Positions 1 to 8,005 of a DNA stretch of 9,409 nt are shown here, in pieces (position 1 is the first letter of the stretch; each line of letters starts with the position of its first letter). The notes beneath the pieces were generated by a model. It saw only the letters and a program-made list of their open reading frames with translations, made no database searches and had not been told where the DNA came from. The DNA is from DATKSS01 sp049582065 (lineage in GTDB: Bacteria > Chloroflexota > Dormibacteria > Dormibacterales > Dormibacteraceae): positions 1 through 9,409 of the forward strand of contig JBAUTF010000222.1 of assembly GCA_049582065.1 (NCBI GenBank). Reading direction: 5' to 3'. A program made the translations under genes and the position numbers.

Positions 1-38
1 CAGGCCACTTGCTGGCAGCGTAGTAATCGGGCCATCGA

Positions 39-3000
39 GTGAACGGTTTCGTCACAGTAGACGGCAACGAAGCCGTGGCGCGTGTCGCGCACCGGCTGAG
101 CGAGGTGATCGCGATCTATCCGATCACGCCCTCCACCGCGATGGGCGAGCAGGCCGACGCCTGGTCGGCGGCGGGCCAGACCAACCTGTGGGGGACCGTC
201 CCCGAGGTGATCGAGATGCAGAGCGAGGCGGGGGCCGCCGGCGCTCTTCATGGAGCCCTCACGGCCGGCGCCCTCTGCACGACCTTCACGGCCTCGCAGG
301 GACTGCTCCTGATGCTCCCCAACATGTTCAAGATCGCGGGCGAGCTGACGCCGACGGTGTTCCATGTCGCGGCGCGGGCCGTGGCGACCCACGCGCTTTC
401 GATCTTCGGCGACCAGAGCGACGTCATGGCGGTCCGCACTTCCGGCTTCGCGATGCTCTGCTCGTCCTCGGTCCAGGAGTCGCAAGACCTGGCACTGATC
501 GCGCACCGCGCCACGCTCGAGTCCCGCGTCCCGTTCGTGCACTTCTTCGACGGCTTCCGCACCTCACACGAGGTCAACAAGATCGTGCCTCTCACCGACG
601 AGCAAGTTCGCGGGATGATCCCGGACGCGCTCGTCGACGCCCACCACCGGCGAGGCCTTTCGCCCGACCACCCCGTCCTGCGCGGCTCGGCCCAGAATCC
701 GGATGTCTTCTTCCAGGCGCGCGAGGCCGGCAACCGGTACCACGCCGCGGTTCCCGGGATCGTCAGCGCCGCCATGGACAGCTTTGCCGAGCTGACCGGA
801 CGGCAGTACCGGCTGTTCGATTACAGCGGACACCCGGACGCCGAGCGAGTCATGGTGCTGATGGGATCCGGCGCCGGCGCCGCAGGCGAGGCCGTGGAGG
901 CGCTCGTCGCGCGGGGCGAGCGGGTCGGGCTGCTCAAGGTCCGGCTGTTCCGCCCGTTCGACTCGGCGTCGCTGGAGGCGGCGCTCCCGGCGAGCGTGCG
1001 GCGCATCGCGGTGCTCGACCGCACCAAGGAACCGGGCGCCCCGGGAGAGCCGCTGTTCCAGGACGTAGTGGTGTCGCTGGCATCCCATCCCAACCCGCCA
1101 TTGGTCACTGGGGGCCGCTACGGCCTGGCGTCCAAGGAGTTCACGCCGGCCATGGCCGCGGCCGTGTTCGCCGAGCTGGCCAAAAAGACTCCGCGGCCGG
1201 AGTTCACCGTCGGCATCAATGACGACGTGACGCGACTGAGCCTTGACGTCGACCCGACCTTCTCGACCGAACCGTCAGACGTCGTGCGGGCGGTGTTTTA
1301 CGGCCTGGGCTCGGACGGCACGGTCGGGGCGACGCGCAACACGGTCAAGATCATCGGCGAGCGCACCGACCAGTTCGCGCAGGGCTACTTCGTGCTCGAC
1401 TCGAAGAAGTCCGGCTCGATGACGGTGTCGCACCTGCGCTTTGGGCCGCGGCCGATCGAATCCACCTACCTCGTGCAGAAGGCGGGGTTCGTCGGCTGTC
1501 ACCAGTTCGGCTTCCTGGAGAAGGTCGACGTGCTCGAGCTTGCGGCGACGGGGGCCACGTTCCTGCTCAACAGCCCGCATCGCGCGGGGCAGGTGTGGGA
1601 TCAGATTCCGGTCGAGGTGCAGCAGCAGATCATCGCAAAACGGCTGCGCTTCTTCGTGATCGACGCGACGCGCGTCGCCCGCGAAGCGGGCCTCCCCGGT
1701 CGCGTCAACACCATCCTGCAGGCGTGCTTCTTCTCGCTCGCCGGCGTGCTGCCCCAGGACCAGGCGATCGCCGCGATCAAAGCCGCCATCCAGCACACAT
1801 ACGCCAAGCGCGGCGTGACGGTGCTGGAACGCAACTTCGCGGCAGTCGACCTCGCGCTGGCGGAGCTGCACGAGGTGGAGGTCCCGAAGACGGTGCGCGG
1901 CGACGTCCGCGTGAGGCCCACCGTGCCCGTCGAGGCGCCGGCTTTCGTGCAGAGGGTGACCGCGCCGATGATCGCCGGTCGCGGGGACCTGCTGCCCGTG
2001 TCGGCGATGCCGGTCGACGGGACCTTCCCCGTCGGCACGTCGCGATGGGAAAGGCGCGACATCGCCGAGGAGCTGCCGCGGTGGGACCCTGCGATCTGCA
2101 TCGACTGCGCCAAGTGCACGCTGGTTTGCCCTCACGCCGCGATCCGCATGAAGGTCTTCTCGCCCGACCTGCTGGCCGGCGCTCCGGAGGGCTTCCAGTC
2201 GAAGGAGTGGAAGTCGAAGGAGCAGCCCGGGATGGTTATGACGATCCAGGTCGCGCCCGAGGACTGCAACGGGTGCGGCACCTGCGCGGACTACTGTCCC
2301 GCCCACAGCAAGCAGGTCCAGCGTCACAAGTCGCTCGACATGGCGCCGAGGAACGCCTTCTTCGAGAAGGAGAAGGCGAGCTGGGAGTTCTTCAAGTCGC
2401 TTCCCGAGTTCGACCGCACACAGGTCAAGGTGGGCACGATCAAGGGCTCGCAGATGCTCGAGCCGCTCTTCGAGTTCTCCGGCGCGTGCGCCGGGTGCGG
2501 CGAGACCCCTTACCTGAAGCTGTTGACCCAGATGTTCGGCGATCGCATCATGGTCGCGAACGCGACCGGCTGCTCATCGATCTACGGGGGCAACCTTCCG
2601 ACGACGCCATGGGCCGCCAACGCCGAAGGCCGCGGACCGGCCTGGGCGAACTCGCTGTTCGAGGACAATGCGGAGTTCGGACTGGGCATGCGCCTCGCGC
2701 TCGACAACCAGGCCGGAACTGCGCGCCGCCTGCTCGGCGAGCTGGCCGCGGTGGTGGGCCCTGAGCTGGTGGCCGCCATCCTCGACGCCGACCAGTCGAC
2801 CGAAGCCGGCATTGCCGAGCAGCGCCGGCGGGTCGTGGAGCTCAAGACCAAGCTCGCAGCGTCGGAAGCCGCGGCCGCGCCGCGCCTGGCCGAGCTCGCG
2901 GACCTGCTCGTGCGCAAGAGCGTGTGGATCGTGGGCGGGGACGGCTGGGCCTATGACATCGGGTATGGCGGCCTCGACCACGTGCTGGCGTCCGGACGCA

Positions 3001-3638
3001 ACGTGAAGATCCTGGTCCTCGACACCGAGGTGTACTCGAACACCGGCGGCCAGGCCTCGAAAGCGACGCCGCGGGCCGCGGTGGCCAAGTTCGCCGCCGC
3101 CGGCAAGCGCACCGCGAAGAAGGACCTCGGTCTGATCGCCAGCTCTTACGGCAACGTGTACGTGGCGCAGGTCGCGCTAGGCGCGGACAACGCGCAGACC
3201 GTGAAGGCATTCGCCGAAGCCGAAGCCCACGACGGCCCGTCGCTGATCATCGCCTACTCGACATGCATCGCCCACGGCATCGAGATGTCGACCGCGATGA
3301 GCCACCAGAAAGAGGCTGTCGACAGCGGCTACTGGCCGCTTTACCGGTTCGATCCGCAGCGGGAGGCGCTGCATGAGCCCCCGTTCGTGCTCGACTCACG
3401 CTTCCCGTCGATGCCGCTGAAGGAGTTTGCAGCCAAGGAGGGTCGCTACTCACTGCTCGCGCGGTCCAAGCCCGAGCTCGCGGAGCGCTTGATGAACCTC
3501 GCGCAGAAGGACGTCGACGAGCGATGGCACGTCTACGAGCAGCTGGCCGCCGTGGAGCGAAACGTTCCCGACGACAAGATCGCGAAGAGCGCAGACCCCG
3601 CGGAGAACGGCGGGGCTGTCGAGGAGGAGCTGCCATGA
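39..3638 (+). CDS. nifJ: Pyruvate:ferredoxin (flavodoxin) oxidoreductase, single-chain
   Basis: This cytoplasmic enzyme oxidatively decarboxylates pyruvate with CoA to acetyl-CoA and CO2 and passes electrons to ferredoxin or flavodoxin; it can also run in reverse. The 1199 residues match the family's usual length of about 1170-1200. The N-terminal pyrimidine-binding domain (about 4-240) has YPITPST with T30, E63 in EMQSEAG and R113, equivalent to the catalytic Thr31, Glu64 and Arg114 of the Desulfovibrio africanus enzyme. Domain II spans about 265-395. The gamma-type domain (about 415-610) has YGLGSDGTVGA at 421-431. Two 4Fe-4S motifs lie at C687/C690/C693/C697 and C743/C746/C749/C753. The proximal-cluster cysteines appear to be C817, C820, C845 and C1076. 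The TPP/Mg site is GDGWAYD (967-973) plus YSNTGGQ (999-1005). The GTG start is fixed by an in-frame TAA at 24-26 and by the family's TVDGNEA opening; no clear Shine-Dalgarno is visible. All key residues are intact, so it should be active. No nif genes are nearby, so the role is probably central carbon metabolism. Confidence 0.97.
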   Translation: MNGFVTVDGNEAVARVAHRLSEVIAIYPITPSTAMGEQADAWSAAGQTNLWGTVPEVIEMQSEAGAAGALHGALTAGALCTTFTASQGLLLMLPNMFKIAGELTPTVFHVAARAVATHALSIFGDQSDVMAVRTSGFAMLCSSSVQESQDLALIAHRATLESRVPFVHFFDGFRTSHEVNKIVPLTDEQVRGMIPDALVDAHHRRGLSPDHPVLRGSAQNPDVFFQAREAGNRYHAAVPGIVSAAMDSFAELTGRQYRLFDYSGHPDAERVMVLMGSGAGAAGEAVEALVARGERVGLLKVRLFRPFDSASLEAALPASVRRIAVLDRTKEPGAPGEPLFQDVVVSLASHPNPPLVTGGRYGLASKEFTPAMAAAVFAELAKKTPRPEFTVGINDDVTRLSLDVDPTFSTEPSDVVRAVFYGLGSDGTVGATRNTVKIIGERTDQFAQGYFVLDSKKSGSMTVSHLRFGPRPIESTYLVQKAGFVGCHQFGFLEKVDVLELAATGATFLLNSPHRAGQVWDQIPVEVQQQIIAKRLRFFVIDATRVAREAGLPGRVNTILQACFFSLAGVLPQDQAIAAIKAAIQHTYAKRGVTVLERNFAAVDLALAELHEVEVPKTVRGDVRVRPTVPVEAPAFVQRVTAPMIAGRGDLLPVSAMPVDGTFPVGTSRWERRDIAEELPRWDPAICIDCAKCTLVCPHAAIRMKVFSPDLLAGAPEGFQSKEWKSKEQPGMVMTIQVAPEDCNGCGTCADYCPAHSKQVQRHKSLDMAPRNAFFEKEKASWEFFKSLPEFDRTQVKVGTIKGSQMLEPLFEFSGACAGCGETPYLKLLTQMFGDRIMVANATGCSSIYGGNLPTTPWAANAEGRGPAWANSLFEDNAEFGLGMRLALDNQAGTARRLLGELAAVVGPELVAAILDADQSTEAGIAEQRRRVVELKTKLAASEAAAAPRLAELADLLVRKSVWIVGGDGWAYDIGYGGLDHVLASGRNVKILVLDTEVYSNTGGQASKATPRAAVAKFAAAGKRTAKKDLGLIASSYGNVYVAQVALGADNAQTVKAFAEAEAHDGPSLIIAYSTCIAHGIEMSTAMSHQKEAVDSGYWPLYRFDPQREALHEPPFVLDSRFPSMPLKEFAAKEGRYSLLARSKPELAERLMNLAQKDVDERWHVYEQLAAVERNVPDDKIAKSADPAENGGAVEEELP
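3621..3629 (+). promoter_or_regulatory. Strong Shine-Dalgarno for the DHOD-like gene
   Basis: GAGGAGGAG lies inside the last codons of the nifJ-type gene, 5 bases before the ATG at 3635. This supports choosing that ATG over an in-frame ATG at 3524 and implies translational coupling of the two genes. Confidence 0.75.
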
Positions 3639-4687
3639 CCGCGGACCTCACGACCAACTACATGGGTCTGGAGCTCGCCAATCCGCTGGTCGCTGCCGCG
3701 TCGCCGCTGACAGGCACGCTCGACGGTCTGCTCGCGTTGGAGGAGGCGGGGGCCGGCGCGGTCGTCCTGCAGTCGCTCTTCGAGGAGCAGATCGAGCACC
3801 ACGAGCTGGCGGTCAACTCGATCCTCGAGACGGCCAACGACAGCTTTCCAGAGGTGCACAACTTCTTCCCGGGCCTCGACGACTACAACACGGGCCCGGA
3901 GTCCTACCTGCAGCTGGTCGAGGGCGCCAGGGCAAAGCTGACGATCCCGGTCATCGGGAGCCTGAACGGGATCTCGATCGGAGGATGGACGCGCTATGCC
4001 CGGCTCATCGAGGAGGCGGGCGCCGACGCCCTCGAGCTGAACATCTACTTCGTCGCCGCCGATGCGAGGACGAGCTCGGCGGAGGTCGAGGCGCGATACG
4101 TCGACCTGGTGGGCGAGGTCGCCAGCTCGATCTCGATCCCCCTCGCCGTGAAGGTGGGGCCGTACTTCTCGTCGCTTGCCAACATGGCGCGGAGGCTTTC
4201 CATCGCCGGGGCGCAGGGCCTGGTGCTCTTCAACCGGTTCCTCTACCCGGACATCTCGCTCCACAAGATGAAGGTGGTGCCCACTCTCCACCTGAGCTCG
4301 TCGGAGGAATCCCTCATGACGCTGCGCTGGGTCGCCATTCTCAGCGGCCAGCTTCCGATTTCGCTCGCCGCGAGCAGTGGGATCCATTCTGCTCAAGACG
4401 TGGTCAAGCTGCTGCTCGCGGGCGCGGACGTGACGATGATGGCCTCCGCCCTGCTGCGCCGCGGCCCAGGCCACCTGCGCGCCGTCACCACGGGCCTGCG
4501 CGCCTGGATGGACGAGCACGAATACGTGTCAGTGCGCGAGATGAAGGGGAGCATGAGCCAGGCTTCGTCGCCAGCGCCGGCCGAGTTCGAGCGCGCCAAC
4601 TACATGCGCAGCCTGGTCGACTTCACGGTCGCCTCGCCCGATCCGCGCCACTTCTACGCGCGGCGGGACCCGATACCATGGGACTGA
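3635..4687 (+). CDS. Dihydroorotate dehydrogenase-like FMN flavoprotein
   Basis: The 350-residue protein has the FMN-binding TIM-barrel of class 1 dihydroorotate dehydrogenases. It opens with a YMGLELANPL strand, and K173 in PLAVKVGPYF matches the flavin-site lysine (Lys164 in the Lactococcus lactis enzyme). N136 (ELNIYF) and N200 (LFNRF) match substrate-site Asn127 and Asn193. The SSGIHSAQDVVKLLLAGADV stretch, followed by MMASALLRRGPG, is the FMN-phosphate end of the barrel. The catalytic NxSCPN loop is replaced: the Cys130 position is F139 and no Ser stands in. From memory, the 'dihydroorotate dehydrogenase-like protein' family that often accompanies nifJ shares this NIY(Y/F) loop, so it is a family trait rather than local decay. 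The start overlaps the nifJ-type stop as ATGA and has a good ribosome site, so the two products are probably made together. No ferredoxin domain is present, unlike PreA. An FMN protein is well supported; the substrate is unknown, and an accessory redox role with PFOR is my inference. Confidence 0.9.
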   Translation: MTADLTTNYMGLELANPLVAAASPLTGTLDGLLALEEAGAGAVVLQSLFEEQIEHHELAVNSILETANDSFPEVHNFFPGLDDYNTGPESYLQLVEGARAKLTIPVIGSLNGISIGGWTRYARLIEEAGADALELNIYFVAADARTSSAEVEARYVDLVGEVASSISIPLAVKVGPYFSSLANMARRLSIAGAQGLVLFNRFLYPDISLHKMKVVPTLHLSSSEESLMTLRWVAILSGQLPISLAASSGIHSAQDVVKLLLAGADVTMMASALLRRGPGHLRAVTTGLRAWMDEHEYVSVREMKGSMSQASSPAPAEFERANYMRSLVDFTVASPDPRHFYARRDPIPWD

Positions 4688-4698
4688 GGCGATAAATA

Positions 4699-4717
4699 AA
4701 CCGACAGTCGGTCGGTT
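4699..4717 (+). promoter_or_regulatory. Palindromic TetR-type operator
   Basis: AACCGAC and GTCGGTT form perfect 7-base arms around a 5-base spacer (AGTCG), ending 11 bases before the TetR start codon. A second, shorter dyad, CCGAC-A-GTCGG (4701-4711), shares the left arm, so the site contains overlapping registers made by a tandem GTCG. Size, symmetry and position are those of a self-regulating TetR repressor site. Binding by the adjacent regulator is inferred. Confidence 0.7.
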
Positions 4718-4722
4718 ATGAT
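4717..4722 (+). promoter_or_regulatory. Candidate -10 element for the TetR/ABC operon
   Basis: TATGAT differs by one base from TATAAT, touches the last base of the operator's right arm, and ends 6 bases before the ATG at 4729. Transcription would then begin at or next to the start codon, giving a leaderless mRNA, which fits the absence of a Shine-Dalgarno. No convincing -35 is seen 16-18 bases upstream, where the sequence is A/T-rich (AAATAA). An alternative is a -10 in GATAAA (4691-4696) with a start inside the operator. Either way a bound repressor would block the polymerase. Confidence 0.4.
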
Positions 4723-4728
4723 CGAAAC

Positions 4729-5412
4729 ATGGCGCGCACCCTGAACTCGGCGGTCCACACGGTCAGGCGGGATGCCTTCGTCGACGCCGCGCAGCGCCTG
4801 ATCCAGCTCAAGGGCTACGAGCAGATGAGCGTCCAGGACCTGCTCGACGAGCTCGAGGCCTCCCGGGGCGCCTTCTACCACTACTTCGATTCCAAAGAGG
4901 AGCTGCTCGGAGCGGTCGTCGACCGCATGGTCGACGCCGGGGTCGCGGCGGTGGCGCCCGTCGTGGACGACCCCGATCTCTCGGCCATTCGCAAGCTCGA
5001 AGGCGTCTTCGGCGGCATCCAGAGCTTCAAGGCAGAGCGCAAGCAGCTGGTGCTGGCCATCCTCGAGGTGTGGATCTCCGACCACAACGCGGTGGTGCGC
5101 GAAAAGCTAAGGCGCACCGCGGTGACCCGCCTGGCCCCGCTCCTTTCCGCCATCATCGCGCAGGGCAATCGGGACGGGGTGTTTCACACGGGTTCGGCTG
5201 ACAGCACCGCGAGGGTCCTCGTGGGACTCATGCAGAGCTTCGGCGATGCCGCGACCCAGCTGTTCGTCGCCCGCCAGGCCGGAACCATCAGCCTGGAGGA
5301 GGTCGAGCGCGAGGTCGCGGCCAACACCGAGGCGTGCGAGCGGATCCTCGGTTTATCCACCGGGTCGTTGACACTCATCGACCAGCCCGCCCTTCGGTTC
5401 TGGTTCGGATGA
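4729..5412 (+). CDS. TetR-family transcriptional repressor
   Basis: This 227-residue protein is a probable ligand-responsive DNA-binding repressor. The N-terminal TetR helix-turn-helix is clear at about residues 13-60: an AFVDAAQRLIQLKGYEQMSV helix pair, then DLLDELEASRGAFYHYF with the hallmark FYHYFDSKEELL at 49-60. The remaining 165 residues are helical, as expected for the dimerisation and ligand domain, and are not diagnostic of a ligand. The start is placed at 4729 because the HTH begins about 13 residues later, as is usual; no ribosome site precedes it. It is first in a tandem set, 24 bases before an ABC ATPase and its permease, and has a palindrome directly upstream, so self-regulation and control of the exporter are likely. 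The short 41-base gap from the preceding gene leaves some chance of read-through from that operon. Confidence 0.93.
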   Translation: MARTLNSAVHTVRRDAFVDAAQRLIQLKGYEQMSVQDLLDELEASRGAFYHYFDSKEELLGAVVDRMVDAGVAAVAPVVDDPDLSAIRKLEGVFGGIQSFKAERKQLVLAILEVWISDHNAVVREKLRRTAVTRLAPLLSAIIAQGNRDGVFHTGSADSTARVLVGLMQSFGDAATQLFVARQAGTISLEEVEREVAANTEACERILGLSTGSLTLIDQPALRFWFG

Positions 5413-5436
5413 GCAATCAATGAGGAGACAGGGCAC

Positions 5437-6363
5437 ATGACGGCGATCATCCAGGTTGAGCGGCTGACCAAGAGCTATGGCGGCAAGCGTGGCATCGTCG
5501 ACGTGTCATTCGAGGTGGACGAGGGCGAGGTGTACGGGTTCCTGGGCCCCAACGGTGCCGGCAAGACGACCACGATCCGCGTGCTGATGGCGCTGCTGCG
5601 CGCGGACGCCGGCACGGCGCAAATCGCCGGGCTCGATTGCTGGGAGAGATCAGTCGAGATCAAGCGTCTCATCGGCTACGTGCCGGGCGAGCCTTCGCTC
5701 GACCCGGGATTGACCGGCGGCCAGATCCTCGAGTACTTCGCGCACCTGCGCGGCGGCGTCGACCAGGCGTATCTAAAGCAGCTCGTCAAGCGTTTCGACC
5801 TGGACACCAGCCGCAAGTACCGCCAGTACTCCAGCGGCAACAAGCGCAAGGTGGTGCTGATTCAGGCATTCATGCACCGCCCTCGCGTGCTGGTGCTGGA
5901 CGAGCCGACCAACGGGCTGGACCCGCTCAACCAGCAGGAGTTCGGGCGCATGGTCAAAGAGGTTCGCGAGGAAGGTCGAACCGTCCTCCTCTCCTCGCAC
6001 ATCCTGAGCGAGGTGGAGCAGACCTGCACCCGCGTGGCGATCATCCGCGAGGGTCGCATCGTGCGGACGGGCGGGGTCGCCGAGGTGAAGGACATCAAGC
6101 GGTACGAGATCACCATCATGTTCTCGACTGGCGTGCCCGCCGAGGCGTTCGCCAAGCTCGAAGGAGTCACGAGCGTCGAATCGACGGCCGACGGCCACGG
6201 GCTGCACCTTTCGATGCAGGGCACAGCCGACGCGGTGATCAAGGCGGCCGCTCGTTATCCGGTCGTCTCGCTGACGAGTCACGAGCCCAGCCTGGAGGAC
6301 ATCTTCCTTCGGTACTACGAGAGCGACGGCGTGGCCGCCCGGGAGGCCACAGGTGTGGTTTAG
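5437..6363 (+). CDS. ABC-2 type exporter, ATP-binding subunit
   Basis: The 308-residue cytoplasmic ATPase powers the membrane permease encoded next to it. Walker A GPNGAGKTT is at 37-45, the signature is YSSGNKRK (131-138) in place of canonical LSGGQ, Walker B VLVLDE is at 151-156 and runs into PTNGLDPL, and the switch histidine is H188 in SSHILSE. From memory, the degenerate signature is common in the CcmA-like (COG1131) drug-exporter group, so it is not a defect. The C-terminal 90 residues are a family-typical accessory region ending with the LEDIFLRYY motif of these exporters. A ribosome site (GAGGAG, 5422-5427) sits 9 bases before the ATG. Its end overlaps the permease start by 11 bases, so the two subunits should be co-translated. 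The substrate cannot be read from this protein; antibiotic or other toxic-compound efflux is the usual role. Confidence 0.95.
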   Translation: MTAIIQVERLTKSYGGKRGIVDVSFEVDEGEVYGFLGPNGAGKTTTIRVLMALLRADAGTAQIAGLDCWERSVEIKRLIGYVPGEPSLDPGLTGGQILEYFAHLRGGVDQAYLKQLVKRFDLDTSRKYRQYSSGNKRKVVLIQAFMHRPRVLVLDEPTNGLDPLNQQEFGRMVKEVREEGRTVLLSSHILSEVEQTCTRVAIIREGRIVRTGGVAEVKDIKRYEITIMFSTGVPAEAFAKLEGVTSVESTADGHGLHLSMQGTADAVIKAAARYPVVSLTSHEPSLEDIFLRYYESDGVAAREATGVV

Positions 6364-7999
6364 GAACGTCTACCTCAAGACGCTGCGCGATCTGCGCGTC
6401 CCGATCTTCGGCTGGGGCGTGGGCATCGGCTTTTTGATCGCCGTCGTCCTCGCCGCCATCCCGACGCTGCTTGGAACGGCGGAGGCGCGCGCCGCGGTGG
6501 TGGCCCTCGGCCCGAGCTTCGCGTGGTTCGCCGAACCGATCAAGATCGACACGCCAGGGGGTTACGCGACCTGGAAATACGGCCTGACGCTGCTCCTGGT
6601 TGCCATCTGGCCGATTCTCTACGAGACTCGCATGCTGCGCGGAGAGGAGGAGCGCGGCCAGCTCGATGTGATGCTCTCGCTGCCGCGCACTCGTGTCCGC
6701 ATGGCGATCGAGAAGCTCGCGGCGATGTGGACTGCCCTGCTGGCGATGGCGCTCGTGATCGGGTTGCTGGGCTACGCGGGCGGCGCGAAGGTGCATGTCG
6801 ACTTCGGCCTAGGCGACACCATCATGTTCGGCCTCAACCTCGCGTTGATCTCGGCCGTGTTCGGAGCCGTCGCGCTGGTGATCTCCCAGTTCACACAGGA
6901 GCGCCGCTCGGCGGCCGGTGCGACGGGCGGGCTGCTGCTCGTCTTCATCGTGCTGGACATGGTGCACCGGGTCGTGCCCAACACGGATTGGGTGAGCCGG
7001 CTGTCTCCGGTCTACTACTACAACCTGAGCAAGCCGCTGATCCCAAGCTACGGGACGAACGCCGGCGCGATGGTCCTTCTGCTCGCCTTGACGGTTGTCC
7101 TGAGCGCTGCCGCGGTGTGGCTGTTCGTCCGGCGCGACGTCGGCGGCGTGGTAGCCGCGCCGCGCTTTCTCCACCTGCCCCGGCGTTCGGGTCGGCAACG
7201 GCGGCCGCTCATCCAGGGTTCGTGGTCACTGCGCTCCGTCTACACGCGCAGTCTGGGGACGATCGTCGTGCCGACCTTCTGGTGGACGCTTGGCATCGCA
7301 GGCTTCTCCGGATGGATGGTCGTCGTCGTGCAGCAGACGGAAGCACAGCTCGAGAAGCTGCTGGCAGGTTCGCCGCTACTCAGATCGGTCCTCGGACTCG
7401 GTGGCAGCAACGTGCTGACCAATGCCAGGTTGCTGAGTGGGATCTTGATCTTCGTCCCGCTGATGCTGATGGCCTTCGCGGTCACCCAGGCCAATCGCTG
7501 GTCGGCGGACGAGGAGGACGGGCGGCTCGATCTGGTGCTGGCGACGCCTCACACCCGCGTTCGCGTGCTGCTTGGCCGTTTTGCCGCCGTGACCACAGCA
7601 ACCGTCTTCATCGCGGTGGTCACCTGGATCGTCATGGCGTTCGCATCGGCGGCCACCGGCGTGCGCCTTGACGGGGGGAACCTGGCCGCCGCGACGCTCT
7701 CGATCGTCCCCCTCGGGCTGCTCGTGGCCTCGATCGGCTACCTGTTAGCGGGCTGGCTGCGGGCCGCCGTCGACACGGGCCTGCTCAGCTTCCTGCTGGT
7801 GATCTGGTTCGTCATCACGTTCCTGGGGCCTGGGTTGGACTGGCCTTCGCTCACGCTGCGGCTCTCCCCCTTCTACTACTACGGCAATCCGCTTATCAAC
7901 GGTCTTCCCGTTCTCGACACGATCGGCGTCCTGGTCGTGTGCGCGCTGGCGCTCACGCTTGCCTCCGTGCGCTTCGTGCGCAAGGACATCGCCGTCTAG
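6353..7999 (+). CDS. ABC-2 type permease, two-repeat (polyketide-exporter-like)
   Basis: This integral membrane protein of 548 residues should form the export channel driven by the upstream ATPase. It has roughly twelve hydrophobic segments in two homologous halves: EEERGQLDVML (98-108) is echoed by EEDGRLDLVL (387-396), LSPVYYYN (217-224) by LSPFYYYG (504-511), and each half ends with a similar (V/R)FVR(R/K)D segment. The offset is about 287-289 residues, with a basic, non-membrane linker near 265-290. Length and duplicated layout fit the putative 'exporter of polyketide antibiotics' group (COG3559), assigned from memory. The GTG start at 6353 is supported by GGGAGG at 6341-6346 and by the MWFRNVYLKTLRDLR opening, typical of ABC-2 permeases; it lies inside the ATPase gene's end. 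No defects are seen. With two fused halves, one permease chain with two ATPase subunits is the expected assembly; that is inference. Confidence 0.92.
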   Translation: MWFRNVYLKTLRDLRVPIFGWGVGIGFLIAVVLAAIPTLLGTAEARAAVVALGPSFAWFAEPIKIDTPGGYATWKYGLTLLLVAIWPILYETRMLRGEEERGQLDVMLSLPRTRVRMAIEKLAAMWTALLAMALVIGLLGYAGGAKVHVDFGLGDTIMFGLNLALISAVFGAVALVISQFTQERRSAAGATGGLLLVFIVLDMVHRVVPNTDWVSRLSPVYYYNLSKPLIPSYGTNAGAMVLLLALTVVLSAAAVWLFVRRDVGGVVAAPRFLHLPRRSGRQRRPLIQGSWSLRSVYTRSLGTIVVPTFWWTLGIAGFSGWMVVVVQQTEAQLEKLLAGSPLLRSVLGLGGSNVLTNARLLSGILIFVPLMLMAFAVTQANRWSADEEDGRLDLVLATPHTRVRVLLGRFAAVTTATVFIAVVTWIVMAFASAATGVRLDGGNLAAATLSIVPLGLLVASIGYLLAGWLRAAVDTGLLSFLLVIWFVITFLGPGLDWPSLTLRLSPFYYYGNPLINGLPVLDTIGVLVVCALALTLASVRFVRKDIAV

Positions 8000-8005
8000 C
8001 TCGCC

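Noticed and set aside
1..38. Possible promoter (TAGTAAT at 21-27) upstream of the nifJ-type gene
   Set aside because: Only 38 bases are available, there is no properly spaced -35, and the distance fits neither a leadered nor a clean leaderless start; not supportable.
1275..2327. 350-codon open frame on the minus strand inside the nifJ-type gene
   Set aside because: Arg/Leu/Asp/His-rich translation without a recognisable domain, opposite a gene with all catalytic motifs; an artefact of few A/T-rich stops in GC-rich DNA.
1595..2764. 389-codon open frame on the plus strand, shifted from the nifJ-type gene
   Set aside because: Arg/Gly/Ala/Pro-rich shadow overlapping the two ferredoxin-like cluster motifs of the real gene; no family resemblance.
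3524..3634. Upstream in-frame ATG giving the DHOD-like protein a 37-residue N-terminal extension
   Set aside because: The extension is Arg-rich and lies in the nifJ-type coding region; the ATG at 3635 has a strong ribosome site and matches the family's start.
3533..4519. 328-codon minus-strand open frame opposite the DHOD-like gene
   Set aside because: Low-complexity charged composition and no domain; the plus-strand gene explains the region fully.
5821..5850. Apparently defective ABC signature (YSSGNKRK rather than LSGGQ)
   Set aside because: This variation is common in ABC-2 drug-exporter ATPases, and all other nucleotide-binding motifs are intact.
6523..7671. 382-codon plus-strand frame overlapping the permease
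   Set aside because: Arg/Ala/Asp-rich shadow with no hydrophobic segments; the permease frame has membrane helices and an internal repeat.
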